This document shows, piece after piece, positions 58,336 through 64,000 of a stretch of 64,000 nt of DNA. This DNA comes from Pseudonocardia terrae (GTDB lineage: Bacteria; Actinomycetota; Actinomycetes; Mycobacteriales; Pseudonocardiaceae), in contig NZ_JAJTTE010000019.1 of NCBI RefSeq assembly GCF_021343995.1, positions 58,229 to 122,228 on the forward strand. Direction: 5' to 3'. The notes beneath the pieces are model-generated. The model did no database searches, was not told where the DNA came from, and saw nothing but the letters and a program-made list of their open reading frames with translations. Every line of letters begins with the position of its first letter. Positions within the stretch are counted from its first letter, which is position 1. A program made the translations under genes and the position numbers.

Positions 58336-59678
58336 GCGGCATGGCCGAATACGACCTGGTCATCCGAAGCCCGCGGGTCATCACCCGGGCCGGGGAGGTG
58401 CCGCGCTGCGTCGCCGTGCGCGACGGCGTCGTCGTCGCCATCGAACCGCTGGACACCGCCCTGGAGGGCCGCGAAACCGTCGACCTCGCCGCCGACGAGG
58501 TGCTGCTACCCGGGCTCGTCGACACCCACGTGCACGTCAACGAGCCCGGACGCACCGAGTGGGAGGGCTACGCGACCGCCACCCGGGCGGCTGCGGCCGG
58601 CGGCGTCACCACGATCCTGGACATGCCGCTCAACAGCCTCCCGCCGACCTGCACCGTCGAGGCGTTGGAGATCAAGAAGGAGGCGGCCGCGGGCAAGTGC
58701 CACGTCGACGTCGGCTTCTGGGGCGGGGCGATCCCCGGCAACCTCGACGACCTGCGCGGGCTGCACGACGCCGGGGTCTTCGGCTTCAAGTGCTTCATGA
58801 CCCCCTCGGGTGTCGACGAGTTCCCCCCGCTGGACATCGACGAGCTCGAGCGCTACCTCGCGACGCTGCGCTCCTACGGCGCCACCATGATCGTGCACGC
58901 CGAGGACAGCACGGCCATCGAGCGCGCTCCCGCCGCGCACGGCCGCCGCTACGCCGACTTCCTCGCCTCGCGCCCGCGCGGCTCGGAGAACCTCGCGATC
59001 GCCCACCTGATCGAGGCCGCCCGCCACACGGGCGCCACGGTCCACCTGCTGCACCTGTCCAGCTCCGACGCCGTCGCGATGATCCGCACCGCGCGCCGCG
59101 AGGGCGTCGCGATGACCGTCGAGACCTGCCCGCACTACCTCGTCTTCGAGGCCCAGGCGGTGGCCGACGGCGCGACCCAGTTCAAATGCTGCCCGCCGAT
59201 CCGGGAGGCCGACAACCGCGAGGCGCTCTGGCACGCACTCGGCGACGGCGACATCGACTGCATCGTCTCGGACCACTCGCCGTGCACCCCGGAGCTCAAG
59301 CGGCTGGAGCTGGGCGACTTCGGCGAGGCCTGGGGCGGGATCTCCTCGCTCCAGCTCGGCCTCGCCGCGGTGTGGACCGAGGCCCGCCAGCGCGGGTACA
59401 CCCTTGTCGACGTGACCCGTTGGATGGCCGAGACCCCGGCCCGGATAGCCCGGCTGCAGCACAAGGGCATGATCGAGCGGGGCTACCACGCCGACTTCGC
59501 GGTCTTCGCGCCCGACGACGCGTTCGTCGTCGACCCGCGGCGGCTGTACCACCGCAACCCGGTGACGCCCTACGCGCAACGCCCCCTCGCCGGGGCGGTG
59601 CGCTCCACCTGGCTACGCGGGCAGCGGGTCACCGGCGACCGGCCGGAGGGCCGGCTGATCTCGAGGGGAGAGGCATAG
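58332..59678 (+). CDS. allB: Allantoinase
   Basis: Hydrolyses allantoin to allantoate; 448 residues, cyclic amidohydrolase. Metal ligands are in LVDTHVHVNEPGRTEWEG, the carbamylated Lys in FGFKCFMTPSG, then IVHAEDSTAIE, LLHLSSSDAV and the catalytic Asp in IVSDHSPC. Start is ATG 58332 overlapping the previous stop. The next step, allantoate amidohydrolase, is absent from the window. Confidence 0.94.
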   Translation: MSGMAEYDLVIRSPRVITRAGEVPRCVAVRDGVVVAIEPLDTALEGRETVDLAADEVLLPGLVDTHVHVNEPGRTEWEGYATATRAAAAGGVTTILDMPLNSLPPTCTVEALEIKKEAAAGKCHVDVGFWGGAIPGNLDDLRGLHDAGVFGFKCFMTPSGVDEFPPLDIDELERYLATLRSYGATMIVHAEDSTAIERAPAAHGRRYADFLASRPRGSENLAIAHLIEAARHTGATVHLLHLSSSDAVAMIRTARREGVAMTVETCPHYLVFEAQAVADGATQFKCCPPIREADNREALWHALGDGDIDCIVSDHSPCTPELKRLELGDFGEAWGGISSLQLGLAAVWTEARQRGYTLVDVTRWMAETPARIARLQHKGMIERGYHADFAVFAPDDAFVVDPRRLYHRNPVTPYAQRPLAGAVRSTWLRGQRVTGDRPEGRLISRGEA

Positions 59679-59682
59679 GACG

Positions 59683-60498
59683 ATGGGCTACTACACACCC
59701 GCGGGCGGGCTCCCGCCGCAGACCCAGCTGCTCACCGACCGGGCGATGTTCCGGGAGGCCTACGCGGTGATCCCGCGCGGCACGAACTCCGACATCGTCA
59801 CCAGCTACCTGCCGTTCTGGCAGGGCACCCGGCTGTGGGTGCTGGCCCGCCCGCTCTCCGGGTTCGCCGAGACGTTCTCCCAGTACATGATGGAGCTCGC
59901 TCCCGGCGGCGGGAGCGACCGGCCCGAGGTCGACCCGACGGCCGAGGCCGTCCTGTTCGTCACCGCCGGGTCGCTGCAGCTCACGGTCGACGAGGCCGAG
60001 CACAAGCTCGACCTCGGCGGCTACGCCTACCTCCCGCCGGGCGCCCGCTGGACCGTCCGCAACGACGGCGACGACCTCGCCCACTTCCACTGGATCCGCA
60101 AGGCCTACCAGCGCGTCGACGGGCTGGACGCACCCGAGGCGTTCGTGACCAACGAGCGCGACGTCGAGCCCGTGCCCATGCCCGACACCGACGGGCGGTG
60201 GCGCACCACGCGCTTCGTCGATCCCGCCGACCTGCGCCACGACATGCACGTCAACATCGTGACGTTCGAGCCCGGCGCGGTGATCCCGTTCGCCGAGACC
60301 CACGTCATGGAACACGGTCTCTACGTGCTGGAGGGCAAGGCCGTCTACCGGCTCAACGAGGACTGGGTGGAGGTGCAGGAGGGCGACTTCCTGTGGCTGC
60401 GCGCGTTCTGCCCGCAGGCCTGCTACGCCGGTGGGCCCGGCCGGTTCCGCTACCTGCTCTACAAGGACGTCAACCGGCACATGGCGCTGCACCGATGA
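59683..60498 (+). CDS. allE: (S)-Ureidoglycine aminohydrolase, bicupin
   Basis: Manganese-dependent enzyme releasing ammonia from ureidoglycine to give ureidoglycolate; 271 residues with two cupin domains. N-terminal YYTPAGGLPPQTQLLTDRAM is typical, and the C-terminal cupin holds the metal ligands in THVMEHGLYVLEGKAVYRLN and the EVQEGDFLWLRAFCPQACYAG segment. Last gene of the plus-strand allantoin operon. Its presence implies an allantoate amidohydrolase elsewhere on the chromosome. Confidence 0.93.
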   Translation: MGYYTPAGGLPPQTQLLTDRAMFREAYAVIPRGTNSDIVTSYLPFWQGTRLWVLARPLSGFAETFSQYMMELAPGGGSDRPEVDPTAEAVLFVTAGSLQLTVDEAEHKLDLGGYAYLPPGARWTVRNDGDDLAHFHWIRKAYQRVDGLDAPEAFVTNERDVEPVPMPDTDGRWRTTRFVDPADLRHDMHVNIVTFEPGAVIPFAETHVMEHGLYVLEGKAVYRLNEDWVEVQEGDFLWLRAFCPQACYAGGPGRFRYLLYKDVNRHMALHR

Positions 60499-60731
60499 GT
60501 TCCGGTGCCCACACGCGGGGTCTCGCTCGCGTCAGCACCGGCCCGAGCCCTGGCCGTGCCCGTACGCGTGCTCGTCGCTGCGGCGCTCAGCGCATGGTCC
60601 AGCACGTCGATCAGCAACGGTCTCCGTCCAAGTGGAGGGTTGACTCGTCCTGGGTCTGATGGAGGCCAGGCTCATGGGGTTTCGACCGTCTTGCGGCCGT
60701 CCATCCTCGTTTCCAAGGTCAGGCGCCTCAG

Positions 60732-61835
60732 TCAGACCCCGGGCGAGTCAGACCGGCGGTAGACGAGCCGCCTGTCCGCGCCACCGTCCTCCTGGTTGGC
60801 CCGGACGAGCGCGTCCTGCACCAGGTGGTGGTCCGGCGAGTGCTGGCACACCGGGTCGGTGCGTCCCGCGTCGCCGGTCAAGGCGAAGGCCTGGCAGCGG
60901 CAGCCTCCGAAGTCCAGCTCCTTGCGCGAGCAGCTGCGACACGGGTCGGGCATCCACTCCGTGCCCCGGAACGCCTCGAAAGCCGGGGACTTCGCCCAGA
61001 TCCAGTCGAGGTCGTGGTCACGCACCGAGGCGAACTCCATGGTCGTGATCTCTGCGGCGACCGGACACGGGTACACCACACCGTCCGGGGCGACCGTCAG
61101 CGCCGTCTGCGCCCAGCCACCCATGCACGGCTTCGGGTAGGGCTCGTAGTAGTCCGGGAGGATCCAGAGGATCTCCATCCGCTCGGCCAGCTCGGCCTTC
61201 CGGCGCTCGTAGACGCCGACCGCCTGGTCCAGCTGGGTCTTGCTGGGCATGAGCAGTTCACGGTTGTTCAGCGCCCAGCCGTAGTACTGGGCGTTGGCGA
61301 GCTCGAGCCGTTCGGCATCCCACCGCGCGCAGACGTCGATGATCGCGTCCAGCCGGGCCAGGTTCAGCCGGTGCAGGACGACGTTCATGTTCAACGGCAG
61401 CCCGGCATCGCGGATGATGCGCGCGGCCGCTTCCTTCTTGCCGAACTGCTTGCTCGCTGCGATCAGGTCCGTCGCCTCGGCGGCGTCGCCCTGGATACTC
61501 AGCTGCGCGCTGTTGAGCCCCGCGGCGACCAGCGACTCCGCCCGGCTCTCCGTGAGCCCGAGACCGCTGGTGATCAGGTTCGTGTACAGGCCGAGGCGGC
61601 GGCACTCGGCGACCAGCGTCTCCAGGTCGCCGCGGACGAGCGGCTCTCCGCCCGAGAGGTGGACCTGCAGGACACCGAGCTCGGCCGCCTGGCCGATCAC
61701 CCGCAGCCAGTCCTCTGTGGCGAGCTCGTCCGCGCGGTCGAGCAACGCGAGCGGATTCGAGCAGTAGACGCAGTGCAGCGGACACCGGTGGGTGACCTCG
61801 GCCAGCAGGCCGAACGGCTGAGGCGTCCCGTTCAC
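60732..61835 (-). CDS. pqqE: PQQ biosynthesis radical SAM enzyme PqqE
   Basis: Forms the carbon-carbon crosslink between Glu and Tyr of PqqA, with PqqD as chaperone; 367 residues. The radical-SAM cluster motif is HRCPLHCVYCSNP, then LQVHLSGGEPLVRGDL. The SPASM cysteines are in PKPCMGGW, GVVYPCPVA, DPCRSCSRKELDFGGCRCQ and DPVCQHSPDH. The GTG start overlaps the pqqD stop (GTGA). It is last in the operon and converges on allE. Confidence 0.95.
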   Translation of the reverse strand: MNGTPQPFGLLAEVTHRCPLHCVYCSNPLALLDRADELATEDWLRVIGQAAELGVLQVHLSGGEPLVRGDLETLVAECRRLGLYTNLITSGLGLTESRAESLVAAGLNSAQLSIQGDAAEATDLIAASKQFGKKEAAARIIRDAGLPLNMNVVLHRLNLARLDAIIDVCARWDAERLELANAQYYGWALNNRELLMPSKTQLDQAVGVYERRKAELAERMEILWILPDYYEPYPKPCMGGWAQTALTVAPDGVVYPCPVAAEITTMEFASVRDHDLDWIWAKSPAFEAFRGTEWMPDPCRSCSRKELDFGGCRCQAFALTGDAGRTDPVCQHSPDHHLVQDALVRANQEDGGADRRLVYRRSDSPGV

Positions 61836-62107
61836 GTGACCACGACCCAGCCCCGCCCGCTGGCGTCGTCGAGGAACGAGAGGATGTCGCTCTCGAGGTC
61901 GGCGGCCTCGAAGTCGTGCTCGAGCTGGTCGACCAGCTGCCGCACCGTCCGGCTGCCGTCGCACAGGCCCAGGATCGCCGCGCCGGACTTGTTGAGCAGC
62001 ACGACCCGCTCGGGCAGCAGGAGCAGCTCCACCTCCCGGACGTTGTCGTGCTTGAGCATCGCCTTGGTCGCCAGCCGGGGGGTGGCGTTCAGATCGTGGC
62101 CGGCCAT
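61832..62107 (-). CDS. pqqD: PQQ biosynthesis peptide chaperone PqqD
   Basis: Binds PqqA and delivers it to PqqE; 91 residues with the RRE winged-helix fold. Motifs are PRLATKAMLKHDNVREVELL, LLPERVVLLNKSGAAILGLC and TVRQLVDQLEHDFEAADLES. Its ATG overlaps the pqqC stop by 1 nt. Confidence 0.93.
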   Translation of the reverse strand: MAGHDLNATPRLATKAMLKHDNVREVELLLLPERVVLLNKSGAAILGLCDGSRTVRQLVDQLEHDFEAADLESDILSFLDDASGRGWVVVT

Positions 62108-62802
62108 CACGAGCTCTTGCCGTAGGCGAGCTCGACGGCGTCGAGCAGGCTCCAGAGCACGTCGCACTTGAACTCCAGCGCTCGTGCGCACGCGTCCTGT
62201 TGCTCCCGGGTGGTCGCGTGGGTGAGCACCAGCTCGAGCAGGTGTGCGATGTCCTTGGGCTGCTGGGTGAGCCGCGCCCGGAAGTACTCGAGCCCCTCCG
62301 TCGCGATCCACGGGTAGTGGCGCCGGACGTCGGTGATCCTCCGGCTGAGCAGGTCCGGCGCGAACAGCTCGGTCAGCGCCGACGCCACGGACTCCAGCCA
62401 CGGCTGCCGACGACAGAAGTCCACATAGGCGTCCACGGCGAACCGCGCTCCGGGCAGCACTGTGTCGTAGTCGTACAGCTGCTCGCGGGTCAGGCCGACC
62501 GCTTCGCCGAGGCGGACCCACCGCTCGATGCCGCCCTCCTCCCCGGCGCGCCCGTCGTGGTCGATGATGCGCTGGATCCAGCGGCGCCGGTCCTCCCTGC
62601 CGGGGAGCTTCGTCAGGATGAACGCGTCCTTCACCGGGAGGTTCACCTGGTAGTAGAAGCGGTTCCGCACCCACCCGCGGAACTCGTCCTCGCTCAGGGT
62701 GCCCGCGTGCATGCGTTCGTTGAACGGGTGCAGATGGTGGTACCGCTTCTCTCCGATGGCCCGCAGCCGCGCTTCGAACTCCTCCGTGGACCAGGCGCTC
62801 AT
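62107..62802 (-). CDS. pqqC: Pyrroloquinoline-quinone synthase PqqC
   Basis: Cofactor-free oxidase for the final ring closure and eight-electron oxidation; 231 residues, all helical. Active-site segments are KRYHHLHPFNERMHAGTLSE, WVRNRFYYQVNLPVKDAFIL, DHDGRAGEEGGIERWVRLGE, ELFAPDLLSRR and YPWIATEGLEYFRARL. Start overlaps the pqqB stop by 4 nt. The enzyme looks intact. Confidence 0.95.
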   Translation of the reverse strand: MSAWSTEEFEARLRAIGEKRYHHLHPFNERMHAGTLSEDEFRGWVRNRFYYQVNLPVKDAFILTKLPGREDRRRWIQRIIDHDGRAGEEGGIERWVRLGEAVGLTREQLYDYDTVLPGARFAVDAYVDFCRRQPWLESVASALTELFAPDLLSRRITDVRRHYPWIATEGLEYFRARLTQQPKDIAHLLELVLTHATTREQQDACARALEFKCDVLWSLLDAVELAYGKSS

Positions 62803-63719
62803 ACCTCTACCTCCAGACCGGCTCGACCGACCTCGATGCCCAGGCTCGTCAGCCACTGACGTTCCCGGGACTCCTCGTCCAGGATCGGATTCGTGTTGTT
62901 GATGTGGGTGTAGATCTTGCGCCTCGCGGGCAGTGCGGCCAGCGCGCGGGCGGACCCGTCGGCGCCGCTGACGGGCATGTGCCCCATCGAGCGCCCCGTC
63001 CGGCTGCCCGCGCCTCGGCACGCCATCTCGTCGTCGGTCCAGAACGTGCCGTCGAGGAAGACGCAGTCGGCCGACGCCACCTGCCCGGCGAAGTGCTCGT
63101 CCCATCGGGGCAACGTCGGGGCGTACACCACGGTCCCGCCCGTCATGGTGTCCTCCAGGCGGAATCCCACCTCCCACGGCGACGGCAGGTCACCGCCCGC
63201 CGAGTGCCGCGAACGCCCGACGTAGCGTGGGGGTTTGGAGCCGGTCAGGAAGGCCGTCACGCGGAGCCGGTCGTCCAGGTCCAGCGGCGCGCCGAGTTCG
63301 ACCCGGGACCAGGTGAGCGAGGCATAGTCGCTCAGCAGGTCCCGAACCGGGAACCACGTGCTGAGCGCTTCCAGGACGGGGGCCGTCCCGTACACCGTCA
63401 GCGTCGACTCCTCGCGCAGCATCAGCAGGCCGATACTGTGGTCGAACTCCGCGTCGGTCAAGAGCACACCGGCCACCGGGGTCCTGCGGATCTCCGGCCC
63501 AGGATGCAGCGAGGAATCGGCCGCTACCTGATGATGGACGTCCGGAGTCGCGTTCAGCAGAAACCAGCGCTCACCGTTTCCGGAGACCGCGATCCCGGCG
63601 TGGGTCGACGCGACTTCGGGCTTGGCGCGGGCTCTGCGACACCCCGCGCAAGCGCAGTTCCATTGCGGATACCCTCCGCCGGCCGCGACTCCGAGGCAAT
63701 GGACGAACACGGCCGTCAA
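62799..63719 (-). CDS. pqqB: PQQ biosynthesis protein PqqB (metallo-beta-lactamase fold)
   Basis: Iron-dependent hydroxylase in PQQ synthesis; 306 residues. It has LGVAAGGGYPQWNCACAGCR with the structural zinc cysteines, LLNATPDVHHQV, LTDAEFDHSIGLLMLREE, VFLDGTFWTDDEM and YTHINNTNPILDEES. The start appears to be TTG at 63719 overlapping the pqqA stop (TTGA); a GTG three codons in is an alternative. Confidence 0.93.
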   Translation of the reverse strand: MTAVFVHCLGVAAGGGYPQWNCACAGCRRARAKPEVASTHAGIAVSGNGERWFLLNATPDVHHQVAADSSLHPGPEIRRTPVAGVLLTDAEFDHSIGLLMLREESTLTVYGTAPVLEALSTWFPVRDLLSDYASLTWSRVELGAPLDLDDRLRVTAFLTGSKPPRYVGRSRHSAGGDLPSPWEVGFRLEDTMTGGTVVYAPTLPRWDEHFAGQVASADCVFLDGTFWTDDEMACRGAGSRTGRSMGHMPVSGADGSARALAALPARRKIYTHINNTNPILDEESRERQWLTSLGIEVGRAGLEVEV

Positions 63720-63784
63720 CGCCGGCGAGGGCCGGCTTCGGGGCGGGCCTCGCCCTCCGCGGAATCAGACTTCTCCCAGTTCAT
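63716..63784 (-). CDS. pqqA: PqqA-like precursor peptide lacking the conserved tyrosine
   Basis: A 22-residue frame from ATG 63784 to TGA 63716, directly coupled to pqqB, with CGGGAGGATGCC before the ATG. It starts MNWEK as many PqqA peptides do. PqqA normally has Glu-x-x-x-Tyr, whose two side chains become PQQ. Here the matching stretch reads PEAGPRRR: the Glu is present at residue 16, but residue 20 is Arg, and the peptide contains no Tyr at all. I checked all frames of this stretch and found no Tyr codon near the site. Either another pqqA exists elsewhere or this operon no longer makes PQQ. Confidence 0.7.
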   Translation of the reverse strand: MNWEKSDSAEGEARPEAGPRRR

Positions 63785-64000
63785 GGCATCCTCCCGCAGG
63801 TCTTGCCCCGGCCACGCTGCTCTTCGACCACCTTCTTCGCTCACGCCCGGACCTGCAACCGAACGCGAACAACCGGTGCGGGACGCGGAACGAACGGCGA
63901 CCGTCCGGTCACGAACGGCCCGCGACCGCCCTCCGGCACGGGCGGTATTCGGTGTGTGCATGGGGGATTGGTTTTTCGGATGTGCTGGGGTGTTGCCGGG
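63785..64000. promoter_or_regulatory. Region upstream of the pqq operon, reaching the right edge
   Basis: About 215 bp that should contain the pqq promoter on the minus strand. From about 63950 the composition changes to G/T-rich (GGGGGATTGGTTTTTCGGA at 63962-63980), unlike the rest of the window. A plus-strand frame starting ATG at 63960 (MGDWFFGCAGVLPG) runs off the edge; it could be the start of a transposase or another gene, but too little is visible to say. Confidence 0.35.

Overview
The window is very GC-rich (about 70 percent or more), strongly third-position biased and densely packed, with GTG/TTG starts and short ATGA/GTGA overlaps. That, together with IclR/GntR/LacI/TetR regulators, an actinobacterial-type hut cluster and MHS-type transporters, points to a high-GC actinomycete; a Pseudonocardiaceae-like soil organism is my inference. 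It is a chromosomal catabolic region. I found no rRNA, tRNA, CRISPR array or complete insertion sequence.

Layout. 1-12.3 kb, minus strand: an M24 peptidase/creatinase-family enzyme (cut by the left edge), a three-gene glycine-betaine-type ABC importer ending in a strong hairpin terminator, a flavin amine oxidase, an Ldh2-family oxidoreductase, two GntR/FCD regulators and an ATP-dependent hydantoinase/oxoprolinase pair (HyuA/HyuB). 12.5-17 kb, plus strand: proline dehydrogenase, a penicillin-acylase-family Ntn hydrolase and a polysaccharide-deacetylase gene broken by a frameshift lying exactly in a perfect 15-bp inverted repeat. 17-22.8 kb: a GAF histidine kinase/LuxR response regulator pair, a crotonase flanked by two truncated TetR tails, and an SDR divergent from an XRE/MmyB-type regulator.

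22.8-30.2 kb, minus strand: a hexuronate/mannonate locus (ManD, mannitol/fructuronate dehydrogenase, zinc alcohol dehydrogenase, MFS, KDPG aldolase) that is visibly decaying. Its KDG kinase and 2-hydroxyacid dehydrogenase carry internal deletions with frame changes, its MFS gene has a 1-nt frameshift near the end, and only the tail of its LacI regulator remains. 30.3-37 kb: homogentisate dioxygenase, an orphan binding protein, an MHS transporter, a DUF308 protein, fragments of a flavin disulfide oxidoreductase and of glyA, and an alpha/beta hydrolase. 37.3-43.3 kb: the histidine utilisation genes hutH, hutU, hutF and hutI. 43.5-48.2 kb: a serine-hydrolase-like lipoprotein without its SxxK nucleophile, an AarF/UbiB kinase-like membrane protein and a charged repeat protein.

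48.6-60.5 kb: purine-ring catabolism. Urate permease, uricase, 5-hydroxyisourate hydrolase and OHCU decarboxylase (minus strand) stand opposite hydroxypyruvate isomerase, tartronate-semialdehyde reductase, glyoxylate carboligase, glycerate kinase, a stand-alone allophanate-hydrolase-tail domain, allantoinase and ureidoglycine aminohydrolase (plus strand). An IclR regulator sits between them. A shared three-part operator, CGGAA-N6-TTCCG-N5-CGGAA, lies before uraD, the IclR gene and hyi. The set takes urate to glyoxylate and on to glycerate phosphate, apart from allantoate amidohydrolase and a ureidoglycolate-cleaving enzyme, which are not in the window.

60.7-63.8 kb, minus strand: a compact pqqABCDE operon whose PqqA precursor keeps the conserved Glu but has Arg where the cross-linked Tyr should be. 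This is the most puzzling observation in the window.
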